Source: Myxococcota bacterium | GTDB taxonomy: Bacteria; Myxococcota_A; UBA796; CAJQPC01 | Reading direction: 5' to 3' | Assembly: GCA_023150845.1 (NCBI GenBank) | Contig: JAKLKD010000070.1 | Location: 1-63,260, forward strand | DNA length: 63,260 nt | Shown: piece by piece, positions 51,157 through 60,035 of the stretch | How positions within the stretch are numbered: the stretch's first letter is position 1 | How the letters are laid out: the number at the start of each line of letters is the position of its first letter | Made by a program: the position numbers and the translations under genes | Notes under the pieces: generated by a model | What the model saw: the letters and a program-made list of their open reading frames with translations, nothing else | What the model was told of the DNA's origin: nothing | The model's database searches: none

Positions 51157-52854
51157 ATGACCCGACTCGCCCTCTTCATCCTCCCGCTCGTCGCCTGCGG
51201 CCAGAAGCGGCCCGAGGGGGGGCCCGTGTCCGACGCCGCCATGACCCTCGACGAGCGCGCCGGGCTCGTGCTCAAGCGGGACATGTACGGCGACGGGGCC
51301 GAGCGCCTCGTCTATCTGGAGCAGGGCTGGGGCCCGGTCGAGACCCTCTGGTACTACTACGCCGACCAGGGCTCTGTGCTGATTCCCCGGGAGGTCTTCG
51401 TCAACCTCGAGGCCCCCGGCGAGACGACGCTGTTCATCGCGCCGGAACATATGACACGGTACCGCTTCTTGCTCCAGCAGCGCACGCCGAACAACCCCGA
51501 CGGCCTGCCCATCGGCTTCGCCGTGCACGAGGACAGCGTCGGCCTCACCTGCGCGGCCTGTCACACCGGGCAGGTCAACTACAAAGGCACGGCGATGCGT
51601 ATCGACGGCGCCCCGGGGATGATCGACATGCCCGCGTTCTTGTTGGACCTTGAGGCGGCGATGCGGGAGACCCTCGCGGATGAGGCCAAGCTCAAGCGTT
51701 ACATCAAGCGCCACGGCGGCGAGGCCGAGGACGCCCAGGCGGCCATGGAGCGTGGCCTCGCCTGGATTGAGATCTACAACCGCATGAACAAGTCCGAGAC
51801 GACTGAAGGCTTCGGTCGCCTCGACGCCATCGGCCGCATCGTGAACGCCACGATCCGCTTCACCAGCGGCCCCCAGCACGCCATCGAGCCCAACGCCCCG
51901 GCCTCGTTCCCCTTGCTCTGGGACGCTCCCCGCCACGACTATGTGCAGTGGGCGGGCTTCTCGGGCAACGCCGAGGTCGGCAGCCTCGGCCGCAACGTCG
52001 GCGAGGTGATCGGCGTGTTCGGCACCCTCGACGTCAAACGGTACACGACTGAAGAGGACGCCAAGGCCGGGTACAAGTCGAGCGCCGAGGGCCAGGCCAT
52101 CGCGGCGATGGAGGAGAGCCTCTGGAACCTCCAGTCGCCGCTCTGGCCCGAGGACGTGCTGCCGCCCATCGACCGGGCCTTGGCCGAGCGCGGCGCCCCG
52201 ATCTACGCCTCGGAGTGTGCCTCTTGCCACGCGCTGCTGGACCGGGACGACCCCAAACGCCATGTCACCGCCCAGATCTACAGCGTCGACCGTGTCGGGA
52301 CCGACCCTCTGGCGGCGAACAACCTCGCCGACGCCCGGGTGCCCTCGGGCATCCTGGAGGGCGCCATCTCGCCCAAAGGTGAACACTACGGCCCGGACAT
52401 GGCGGCCTTGACCCTGCTCGCGGACCTCGTCACCCGCTCGCTCCAGGCCCAGCCCGCGGCGGCCGCGCGGACCCTGGTCTACGCGAAGACCAACGGCTTA
52501 GAGAGCACCCCCAAGCAGGGCCAGCTCAACCCCATCACCGAGGAGGACCCCTCGGCGGAGCTCCGCAGCTACAAGGCCCGGCCCCTGAACGGCGTCTGGG
52601 CGTCGTCGCCGTACCTGCACAACGGCTCGGTGCCGAACCTCTACGCCCTGCTCCTCCCCCCGCAGGCCCGGCCCGTCACCTTCACCGTGGGCAACTATGA
52701 GTACGATCCGGCCCAGGTGGGCTACATCAGCGAGGGTGGGCCCTTCACCATCGACACACGCCAAGAAGGCAACTCCAACGCGGGACATCTGTACGGCACC
52801 ACCCTGTCCGAGGCCGACCGCTTGGCCTTGGTGGAGTACCTCAAGACCCTCTGA
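51157..52854 (+). CDS. Di-haem c-type cytochrome lipoprotein (RoxA/peroxidase-like)
   Basis: The 565-aa lipoprotein (MTRLALFILPLVAC, Cys14) has two haem c motifs, CAACH (132-136) and CASCH (354-358). The motif SSPYLHNGSVPNLYALLLPP near the C-terminus is characteristic of RoxA-type and related di-haem cytochromes, which oxidise hydrophobic or polymeric substrates or act as peroxidases. The mature enzyme would be extracytoplasmic, needing cytochrome c maturation genes elsewhere. AGGAG lies six bases before ATG 51157; the frame is open far upstream but only through the divergent amine oxidase gene. The divergent pair may form a small oxidative module. Confidence 0.88.
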   Translation: MTRLALFILPLVACGQKRPEGGPVSDAAMTLDERAGLVLKRDMYGDGAERLVYLEQGWGPVETLWYYYADQGSVLIPREVFVNLEAPGETTLFIAPEHMTRYRFLLQQRTPNNPDGLPIGFAVHEDSVGLTCAACHTGQVNYKGTAMRIDGAPGMIDMPAFLLDLEAAMRETLADEAKLKRYIKRHGGEAEDAQAAMERGLAWIEIYNRMNKSETTEGFGRLDAIGRIVNATIRFTSGPQHAIEPNAPASFPLLWDAPRHDYVQWAGFSGNAEVGSLGRNVGEVIGVFGTLDVKRYTTEEDAKAGYKSSAEGQAIAAMEESLWNLQSPLWPEDVLPPIDRALAERGAPIYASECASCHALLDRDDPKRHVTAQIYSVDRVGTDPLAANNLADARVPSGILEGAISPKGEHYGPDMAALTLLADLVTRSLQAQPAAAARTLVYAKTNGLESTPKQGQLNPITEEDPSAELRSYKARPLNGVWASSPYLHNGSVPNLYALLLPPQARPVTFTVGNYEYDPAQVGYISEGGPFTIDTRQEGNSNAGHLYGTTLSEADRLALVEYLKTL

Positions 52855-52927
52855 TGGCCCCGCCTGGCCACGAACCCAGGGCCTCGCGTGTTAGCTTGAT
52901 GGTCTCCTCACGACGAAGGAAACCATC

Positions 52928-54871
52928 ATGCGCGCGATGCCCAACCTCCTCCTTATGCTCTTCGCCCTCGGCGCCTGCAAAGACGCCGATGACGGCGTCG
53001 GCAGTGACTCTGTGCCCTCCGATGACACCGGCGGTGAGGTCGTAGACGACACCGGCGGTAGTGACGACACCGGCTCGCAGGAGGAGATCGACGCGGACGG
53101 CGACGGCGTGCGCGCTGATGAGGACTGCGACGACAACAACGCCGCGGTCTACCCCGGCGCCGAGGAGAGCTGTGACGGGCTCGACAACGACTGTGACGGG
53201 TCGGTCGATGACGGCGCGGGCACGGAGTGGTACACCGACTCGGACGGCGACGGCTACGGCGACAGCGCCGCGGTGACCATCGCCTGCGACCAGCCCGAGG
53301 GCGCCGTGGCTCAAGGGGATGACTGTGACGACGACGACGCGGCGTTTAACCCCGGCGCCGCCGAGGTGGACTGCGCCGATCCCAACGACTACAACTGTGA
53401 TGGATCGGTAGGCTTCAACGACGCGGACGGCGACGGCTTCGCGGCCTGTGAGGAGTGTAACGACAGCGACGCCGCGGTGAGCCCCTCCGCCGAGGAGATC
53501 TGCGACGACCAAGACAACGACTGTGACGGATCCGCCGACGAGGGCGTCACCAGCACCTACTACCAGGACAAAGACGCCGACGGTTACGGGGACGCGGACT
53601 TCTCCGTCGCGGCCTGTGAGGCCCCGGCGGGCTACGCGGCCATCGCTGAAGACTGCGACGACGGCGTGACCGCGGTGAACCCCGGCGCCCAGGAGGTCTG
53701 CAGCGGCGTTGACGAGGACTGCGACGGACTCATCGACGACGCCGACGAGAGCCTCGACGCCAGCTCCGGCGCCACCTCGTACACCGACGCGGACGGCGAC
53801 GGCTACGGCGACCCGAGCGCGGCGAGCCAGAGCTGCGAGACCCCTGAAGGTGCGGTCACCAACAGCGAGGACTGCGACGACGCCGACGGCGCCGTGAGCC
53901 CCGACGCCGAGGAGGTCTGTGACGGCCTCGACAACGACTGTGACGGCGTCTCCGACGAGGCCGGGGCGACGGGCGAGGCGACCTGGTACAGCGACAGCGA
54001 CGGCGACGGCTACGGCGACGCGTCGAGCGCCACGAGCGCCTGTGAGGCCCCCCCGGGCGCGGTCTCCAACGCCGAGGACTGCGACGACGGCAGCGCCTCG
54101 GTGAGCCCCGACGCCGCCGAGGTCTGCGATGGCGACGACAACAACTGCGACGGCGTGACCGACACCGACGCCACCGACCGGAAGACCTACTACGCCGACG
54201 CGGACGGCGACGGTACGGGTGACCCCTCGGTCAGCGCGCTCTCTTGCTCCCGGCCTTCGGGCTACATCGGCAACAAGAAGGACTGCGACGACGCCGACGC
54301 CGCGGTCTACACCGGGGCCACTGAAGTCTGTGACGACGCCGACAACGACTGCGACACGGTCATCGACGAGGGCTTCGACGCGGACAGCGACGGCATCACC
54401 GATTGCAACGAGATCAGCTACACCGTCGTGTTTTACGGCACCGGGGATGACGACTGGGACGGTTATGTAGACGGCTCCTTCGCCTTGGGCGACGGCGGCT
54501 GGAGCAGCGTCGAGAGCGTCACCATGACCCTTGACTCCGGCGACCACACCTTCGCGGCCTATGTCTCCGACACCGGCGCGGCCATCGCCGGGTTCTTGGC
54601 GGCGGTGTCCATCGACGGCACGGTCACCTACGTCACCGGCGGCGCCGGGGACTGGCGGATGGTCGACAACACCTCGGCGAGCGACTGGACCGACGTCGAC
54701 TTCGACGACTCGGCCTGGAGCTCCCCGCTGCTCTGCGCGTCGAGCCAGGTCACGGCTTATTGGGGCGGCGCCCCGGCGACGCTGCGGGGCCTCGGCGCCC
54801 AGTGGGTCTGGCACCAGAGCTGCACGTCCTTGGGCGACAGCTACTACCGGCTCAACTTCAGCCTGCCCTAG
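52928..54871 (+). CDS. MopE-like repeat lipoprotein with C-terminal jelly-roll-like domain
   Basis: The 647-aa lipoprotein has lipobox FALGAC (Cys17), a Thr/Ser/Asp-rich tether (SVPSDDTGGEVVDDTGG), then about eight aspartate-rich units (DADGDGVRADEDCDDNNAAV, SCDGLDNDCDGS, YTDSDGDGYGD). Each unit has paired cysteines and calcium-loop-like DxDxDG motifs. The C-terminal 150 residues differ from the paralogue at 54924 and look like a beta-sandwich (DHTFAAYVSDTGAAIAGF, AQWVWHQS). AAGGA lies seven bases before the ATG. It is probably a secreted or surface calcium- or copper-binding adhesin-like protein. Confidence 0.9.
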   Translation: MRAMPNLLLMLFALGACKDADDGVGSDSVPSDDTGGEVVDDTGGSDDTGSQEEIDADGDGVRADEDCDDNNAAVYPGAEESCDGLDNDCDGSVDDGAGTEWYTDSDGDGYGDSAAVTIACDQPEGAVAQGDDCDDDDAAFNPGAAEVDCADPNDYNCDGSVGFNDADGDGFAACEECNDSDAAVSPSAEEICDDQDNDCDGSADEGVTSTYYQDKDADGYGDADFSVAACEAPAGYAAIAEDCDDGVTAVNPGAQEVCSGVDEDCDGLIDDADESLDASSGATSYTDADGDGYGDPSAASQSCETPEGAVTNSEDCDDADGAVSPDAEEVCDGLDNDCDGVSDEAGATGEATWYSDSDGDGYGDASSATSACEAPPGAVSNAEDCDDGSASVSPDAAEVCDGDDNNCDGVTDTDATDRKTYYADADGDGTGDPSVSALSCSRPSGYIGNKKDCDDADAAVYTGATEVCDDADNDCDTVIDEGFDADSDGITDCNEISYTVVFYGTGDDDWDGYVDGSFALGDGGWSSVESVTMTLDSGDHTFAAYVSDTGAAIAGFLAAVSIDGTVTYVTGGAGDWRMVDNTSASDWTDVDFDDSAWSSPLLCASSQVTAYWGGAPATLRGLGAQWVWHQSCTSLGDSYYRLNFSLP

Positions 54872-54923
54872 CCCCGCCTGTGCTACTCTGGGGGCTCACT
54901 CCACAAGACGATGGGGCCCCTCG

Positions 54924-57026
54924 ATGACAAACCTCCGCTTCGCCCTCCTCTTTTTATTGGCCGCCGCCGCGGGCTGCAAAGACTCCGGCGACGAGGTCTC
55001 CACCGACTCCGTGCCCGTCGATGACTCCTCGCCGGTCGAGGAGCTCGACGCGGACGGGGACGGCGTGCCCGCCGCGGAGGACTGCGACGACAACAACGCC
55101 GCGGTGTCCCCGGACGCCGAGGAGCTCTGTGACGGCGTCGACAACGACTGTGACGGCTCGGTGGACGAGGAGGTCGGCACGGCCTGGTACGCCGACGCCG
55201 ACGCCGACGGCTACGGGGACCCGGGCGCGGAGACCATCGCCTGTGAGGCGCCGGAGGGCGCCGTCGCCGTGGGCGGGGACTGCGACGACGCCGACCCGGC
55301 CTACAACCCCGGCGCCCCCGAGACGGACTGCGCTGATCCCAACGACTACAACTGTGACGGATCCGTAGGCTACAACGACGCCGACGGAGACGGCTTCGCC
55401 GCCTGTGAGGAGTGTGACGATGGCGACGCCGCGGTGAACCCCAGCGCCGCCGAGGTCTGCGACGAGCGCGACAACAACTGCGACGGCAGCACCGACGAGG
55501 GGGTCACGACGACCTTCTACCAGGACCGCGACGCCGACGGCTACGGCGACGACGACTTCGCCGCCGCGGCCTGCGAGGCCCCCGAAGGCTACGCCCTCGT
55601 CGGCGGGGACTGCGACGATGACGACCTCGGCGTGAACCCCGGCGCGCAGGAGGTCTGCAGCGGCCTCGACGAGGACTGCGACGGGCTCATCGACGACGAG
55701 GATGACAGCCTCGACCTCGGGACGGCGACGACGACCTACACCGACACCGACGGCGACGGCTACGGGGACGCGGACGGGGCCACCCTGAGCTGCGACGCGC
55801 CGCCGGGCAACGTCGACAACCGGGACGACTGCGACGACGGCGACGCCGAGGTGAGCCCCGCGGGGACCGAGCTCTGCGACGGCCTCGACAACAACTGCGA
55901 CGGCGCCGTGGATGAGGGCAGCGCCGCGGACGCCTCGACCTGGTACGCCGACGCCGACGCCGACGGCTACGGCGACCCCAGCGCCACGAGCGTCGCCTGC
56001 GACCAGCCCACGGGCAGCGTCGGCGACGCGAAGGACTGTGATGACGCCGACGCCGCGGTGAACCCCGCCGCCGCGGAGATCTGCGACGGCGACGACAACA
56101 ACTGCGACGGCGTGACCGACAGCGACGCGATCGACCTCAAGACCTACTACGCCGACGCCGACGCCGACGGCTATGGCGACAAGTCTGTCACGTCGAAGGC
56201 CTGCTCCCGGCCCTCGGGCACCATCGGCAACAACAAGGACTGTGACGACACCGACGCGACGACCTACACCGGCGCCACGGAGCTGTGTGACGACGTCGAC
56301 AACGACTGCGACGGCGACGTAGACGACGGCGTGCTCGGCAGCGACGTGGCCTGCGCGGCGACCACCTGCCTCGACATCCTCGCCGACCAGCCCTCGGCCA
56401 CAGACGGCGTCTACACGCTTGAGCCCGTGAGCGGCACCGTGCTCGATCTCTACTGTGACATGACGACCGACGGCGGCGGCTGGACCTTGGCGTTCGTGAA
56501 GAACTCCGTGGACTACGACAGCTACTCCGACGCGGGCGGCACCTACGAGGACACGAGCCACCTGCAGGTCCACCCCAAGACGGCCTCGTCCTCGTCTTCG
56601 GCTTATGGCGGCTGGATCAACATCAACGAGTTCACCTTCACGACCCTGCGCATCGCGTCCTACATCGGGGGCGCCCAGACCTACATGTCGAACGACATCA
56701 AGGCGAGCGAGCTGCGCATCGACTTCGGTCAGAACGGTTACCTGCTCTACAACGACTCAAACGGCTACTACTGGTGCGCGGGCGCGGCGAGCTACACCGA
56801 CTCCGGCTCGGGCCAGGTCAACCGGCCCTCGGGCGCGCCCACCGACTGCAAGGGCCACGGCAGCCTGGGCTCGGGCTGGGACTTCTCGACGAGCACCAGC
56901 GTCAACAGCGGCCTGACCATGTGTGGTGTAGACGCGGTCTCACGCTGGATGCACGGCGCCTACGGGTCGAGCTCTTGGTACACCTACCCCAGCGCGGGCG
57001 GGGCCCAGGCGCTCTGGCTGCGCTGA
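54924..57026 (+). CDS. MopE-like repeat lipoprotein with fibrinogen-like C-terminal domain
   Basis: The 700-aa lipoprotein has lipobox AAAAGC (Cys18), a short tether, and an array of aspartate-rich units closely matching the gene at 52928 (ETDCADPNDYNCDGSVGYND). The C-terminal 230 residues start with CLDILADQPSATDGVYTL and YCDMTTDGGGWTLAF, the hallmark of fibrinogen-related recognition domains that often bind sugars or acetylated groups. This points to surface recognition or adhesion. ATG 54924 has only a weak ribosome-binding site. The N-terminal arrays of this and the 52928 protein are nearly interchangeable while the C-terminal domains differ, as if swapped by recombination. Confidence 0.9.
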   Translation: MTNLRFALLFLLAAAAGCKDSGDEVSTDSVPVDDSSPVEELDADGDGVPAAEDCDDNNAAVSPDAEELCDGVDNDCDGSVDEEVGTAWYADADADGYGDPGAETIACEAPEGAVAVGGDCDDADPAYNPGAPETDCADPNDYNCDGSVGYNDADGDGFAACEECDDGDAAVNPSAAEVCDERDNNCDGSTDEGVTTTFYQDRDADGYGDDDFAAAACEAPEGYALVGGDCDDDDLGVNPGAQEVCSGLDEDCDGLIDDEDDSLDLGTATTTYTDTDGDGYGDADGATLSCDAPPGNVDNRDDCDDGDAEVSPAGTELCDGLDNNCDGAVDEGSAADASTWYADADADGYGDPSATSVACDQPTGSVGDAKDCDDADAAVNPAAAEICDGDDNNCDGVTDSDAIDLKTYYADADADGYGDKSVTSKACSRPSGTIGNNKDCDDTDATTYTGATELCDDVDNDCDGDVDDGVLGSDVACAATTCLDILADQPSATDGVYTLEPVSGTVLDLYCDMTTDGGGWTLAFVKNSVDYDSYSDAGGTYEDTSHLQVHPKTASSSSSAYGGWININEFTFTTLRIASYIGGAQTYMSNDIKASELRIDFGQNGYLLYNDSNGYYWCAGAASYTDSGSGQVNRPSGAPTDCKGHGSLGSGWDFSTSTSVNSGLTMCGVDAVSRWMHGAYGSSSWYTYPSAGGAQALWLR

Positions 57027-57040
57027 GCGGCGGCGGGGCG

Positions 57041-57886
57041 TCAGGCTTCGCCGCCTCGTGTCAGCCTTTGCCCCTCGGCGTCAGCGATGTGCTCGGCGAG
57101 CGTTTTTGAGACGGCGTCGAGCTCGGTGAGGATGACCCCGTGGCCCTCACCGGGCATCCGCACGAGCTTGGCCTGGGGCAGGGCGGCCTTGAGGTCGTCG
57201 CTGAGCTTGGTGTGAACGGTGTGGTCGTCTTGGCCGGTGAGGATGAGCGTCGGGATGGCCTGGAGCGGGGCGAAGTCGGGCCGGGTGTGGGCCCAGAGCG
57301 CCGCGGTCTGGGCGCGCACGATGGCGGGCATGCGCACGAAGTCCTCACAGAACGAGCGCTTGAGGAGCGCCACGAGCTCCTCTTCGCCGAGGCGCGCGCG
57401 GGCGGCGGCGGACATCGACAGCTCACCCAAGGCCAGCCAGCGGCTGCGATCGGCGCCGAAGCTCATGCGGATGGACGCGCCTAAGCCCGCGAGGGGCATG
57501 TTGAGCACGACGTCCCGGCCCCGCCCCGTCGTCGAGACCAGAGCGAGGCTCCTCACGCGCCCAGGCGCGAGCCGGGCGAGCTCCTGCACGATGAGGCCCC
57601 CCAAGGAGTGCCCGACGAGGTGGGCGTCCGCCCAGCCGAGCTGGTCCAACACCGCGAGGGAGTCCTTCGCCATGGCCTCGACGCTGACCGGGCCGCGGAG
57701 AGGCAGGCTCTTGCCGACCCCGCGGTTGTCGTGCCAGGCGAGCTGATGGGTCCCGGCGAGGCGGTCCACGACGCCGCGCCAGCCCTCGCCGACGGCCCCG
57801 GCGCCTTGCACCATCAGCACCCGGGGCCCACGCTCCCCGGCGCGGTCGTAGAAGAGGGTCGCGTCGGTGAGGTTGAGGATCGGCAT
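57041..57886 (-). CDS. Alpha/beta-hydrolase
   Basis: The 281-aa protein has the alpha/beta-hydrolase fold with nucleophile elbow GHSLGG (Ser94), acid at GQDDH (Asp220 or Asp221) and base His249 (GEGHGV). The oxyanion region MVQGAGAVGEGW and HDNRGVGKS are typical of esterase/lactonase or haloperoxidase-like members. It is soluble, without a signal. The substrate is not deducible. It converges on the fibrinogen-domain gene and diverges from the ATP-grasp gene with only 35 bp between starts. Confidence 0.9.
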   Translation of the reverse strand: MPILNLTDATLFYDRAGERGPRVLMVQGAGAVGEGWRGVVDRLAGTHQLAWHDNRGVGKSLPLRGPVSVEAMAKDSLAVLDQLGWADAHLVGHSLGGLIVQELARLAPGRVRSLALVSTTGRGRDVVLNMPLAGLGASIRMSFGADRSRWLALGELSMSAAARARLGEEELVALLKRSFCEDFVRMPAIVRAQTAALWAHTRPDFAPLQAIPTLILTGQDDHTVHTKLSDDLKAALPQAKLVRMPGEGHGVILTELDAVSKTLAEHIADAEGQRLTRGGEA

Positions 57887-57921
57887 GAACGCTCCTTGGA
57901 TTCGACGCTACCCTATCCGGT

Positions 57922-59310
57922 ATGCGCCGAGAACACTGGTCTGAGTCCCTCGCGCCCCAGCTCCGGGGTCGCCCCTACATCGTCACCGGCGACGTGCTCG
58001 CCGCCACCACGGGCCTCGCCATGGCCCTTCGGGGTCTCGGCGTCGAGCGGATCCTCTGCGTCGGCGTCGTGCGGGGCACGGGCCCGCTCCCCGAGGAGCA
58101 CGGCTTCCCCCAGATCCTCATCAACACGCGGCTCCCCCCGGGCTTCATGGAGGTCATCCGCGAGGGGGAGCGGGTGCTGCGGGAGCCCCCGCCGGAGGTC
58201 CAGGCCGAGGTGGACCGCTTCGACCCTGAGCACGAGGCCGTCGTCGTCGCGCCGTTCTACGCCACGGGCCTCCCCCAGCTCAACCGCCGGGTCTTTGGCG
58301 CCCGGCCCGCGTCTTGGCGCGCCTTAGAGGACAAGGTCGTCATCGACGCCGTGCTCAGCGCCGCCGGGGTGCGCGTGGCGCCGCATCACATCGTCCCCGT
58401 CACCCGGGAGGCCCTGCGCGGCGCCGCCGAGGCCCTCGACCGCGGCCACGGCACGGTCTGGGCGGGGGACGCCCGGGAGGGCTTCAACGGCGGCGCGGCG
58501 CTCACGCGCTGGGTCCGGGGTGAACAAGAGGCCGAGGAGGCCTTTCAGACCCTCAGCAAGAGCTGCGACTCGGCGCGGGTGATGCCCTTCTTGGAGGGTG
58601 TGCCCTGCTCCATTCACGCCTGGGTGCTGCCCGATGGGGTGTGGGTCTTTCGCCCCTGCGAGATGTTGGTGCTGCGTCGCAGCACGGCGCCGATCTTTTA
58701 TTACGCCCAGGCCGCGACGAGCTGGGATCCGTCCCCGGAGGGCCGGGAGGAGATGCGACAGGCCGCGCGCCGCGCCGGGGAGCACCTGCGCGACACCCTC
58801 GGCTACCGCGGGGTGTTCACCCTCGACGGCGTGATGACCCGCGACGGCTTCTTCCCCACGGAGCTCAACCCCCGCTTCGGCGCCGCGCTCCTCGTGCTCG
58901 GCCGGTCCTTGCCCGAGCTGCCCCTCGTGCTCCTGCACTTCGGAAGTATCGAGGGCCTGCCGCTCGATTGGCGCGGCGAAGAGCTGGAGCGCCTCATCGT
59001 GGAGGTCGCCGACGCGCACCGCCAGCTCAGCTTCACCGCGATGTGTCCCCGCACCATCACCGAGAGCCAGAGCTTCGCCTTGGTGCGTGACCCCGACTGG
59101 CGCATCGCGACGGAGGCCGACGCCGACCTCCCGCGCTCTCAAGGGATGCTCGGTCCGGGCCCGACCGGCGGATACGCCCGGGCGAGCCTCGATCCGGCAC
59201 ATTTCCCTGTCGGCCCCGCCGCTGGCCCCCTCGTCGCCGAGGCTGTGGCGGTGATCGATGCCCACTTTGAGCTCGGCATCGGGCCGCTGACGGCGGCACA
59301 AGAAGACTGA
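57922..59310 (+). CDS. ATP-grasp family protein
   Basis: The 462-aa soluble protein has an N-terminal Rossmann-like pre-ATP-grasp region (GRPYIVTGDVLAATTGLAMA) and an ATP-grasp core. Visible are VIDAVLSAAGVRVAPHHIVP, the acidic metal-binding stretch FTLDGVMTRDGFFPTELNPR, and RFGAAL. ATP-grasp enzymes join a carboxylate to an amine or thiol through an acyl-phosphate. No peptide-ligase partner gene is adjacent, so the product is unknown; a role in a small natural-product or cell-wall pathway is possible. The start is ATG 57922. Confidence 0.8.
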   Translation: MRREHWSESLAPQLRGRPYIVTGDVLAATTGLAMALRGLGVERILCVGVVRGTGPLPEEHGFPQILINTRLPPGFMEVIREGERVLREPPPEVQAEVDRFDPEHEAVVVAPFYATGLPQLNRRVFGARPASWRALEDKVVIDAVLSAAGVRVAPHHIVPVTREALRGAAEALDRGHGTVWAGDAREGFNGGAALTRWVRGEQEAEEAFQTLSKSCDSARVMPFLEGVPCSIHAWVLPDGVWVFRPCEMLVLRRSTAPIFYYAQAATSWDPSPEGREEMRQAARRAGEHLRDTLGYRGVFTLDGVMTRDGFFPTELNPRFGAALLVLGRSLPELPLVLLHFGSIEGLPLDWRGEELERLIVEVADAHRQLSFTAMCPRTITESQSFALVRDPDWRIATEADADLPRSQGMLGPGPTGGYARASLDPAHFPVGPAAGPLVAEAVAVIDAHFELGIGPLTAAQED

Positions 59311-59342
59311 CGCCGCCCCATGATCCCTGACGCTGGCCCCGG

Positions 59343-60032
59343 TCAGTCGAGGCCGACCTTGCCCGGCGCCCAGTAGGCCTTCACCTTCACGCCCTCGACG
59401 CCCGAGGCGCGCAGGGCCGCGCGTACGCCTTGGATGAGCGCGGCGCCGCCGCAGAGGCCCACAGACGCCCCCTTCGCCCCAGCGGCGGCCTCGGCGACGG
59501 CCTGGTGGTGCGCGTTTAGGTCCGCGCCCCGGGGGATGAGGACGGGGGAGGGGAGGCCCACGGCGGCGGCGGCGGCGCGGGCGGCGTCTACATCCAGCAC
59601 AGAGAGCACGGCCTTGGCCTGCCCAGGGCGGGCGGCGCTGTGCGCGGCGGCGACGGCGATGGAGGTCTCGTCGCCGATGATCACGACGGGCCCGGGCGGC
59701 AGGCTCAGGGAGCGCTGGGGGCCGATGAAGCGGAGCGTGTCCCCCGGCGCGGCGGCCCTCGCCCAGCGCGGCGCGGGGGAGGAGTCGCCGTGCAGGTACA
59801 CCAAGAGGCTCGTCTCGCCGCCCGCCCAGGTGATCGGCGTGTAGGTGCGCACGTCGTCGCCAGGCAAGAGGAGCTGGAGCTTGTCGCCGGGCTCAAAGCC
59901 CTTCGATCGGAGCCCTTCGCCCCGCAGGCGGAGGAGGCGGTAGGCGCCCAGCGCCTCATTGTGGGTGATCGTGGCCTCGGTGAGCACCAGCCCACCCAGG
60001 AGCGAGAGCAGGCGTCCTTTGCCAGAGCTCAT
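59343..60032 (-). CDS. SIP-type flavin/NAD(P)H oxidoreductase
   Basis: The 229-aa protein matches siderophore-interacting proteins: an FAD-binding barrel with RTYTPI (62-67), then LVYLHGDSSPAPRWARAAAPG, the signature GDETS (119-123), and C-terminal VKAYWAPGKVGLD. Family members reduce ferric siderophores in the cytoplasm with NAD(P)H. No siderophore transport gene is nearby. It follows the helicase gene by 3 bp on the same strand, so the two are likely one transcript. A general flavin reductase role is possible. Confidence 0.85.
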   Translation of the reverse strand: MSSGKGRLLSLLGGLVLTEATITHNEALGAYRLLRLRGEGLRSKGFEPGDKLQLLLPGDDVRTYTPITWAGGETSLLVYLHGDSSPAPRWARAAAPGDTLRFIGPQRSLSLPPGPVVIIGDETSIAVAAAHSAARPGQAKAVLSVLDVDAARAAAAAVGLPSPVLIPRGADLNAHHQAVAEAAAGAKGASVGLCGGAALIQGVRAALRASGVEGVKVKAYWAPGKVGLD

Positions 60033-60035
60033 GGC

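Noticed and set aside
36996-57026. MopE-type arrays as DNA-level tandem repeats or mobile elements
   Set aside because: The periodicity is in the protein (aspartate-rich loops with paired Cys); DNA units vary in length and sequence as expected for coding repeats.
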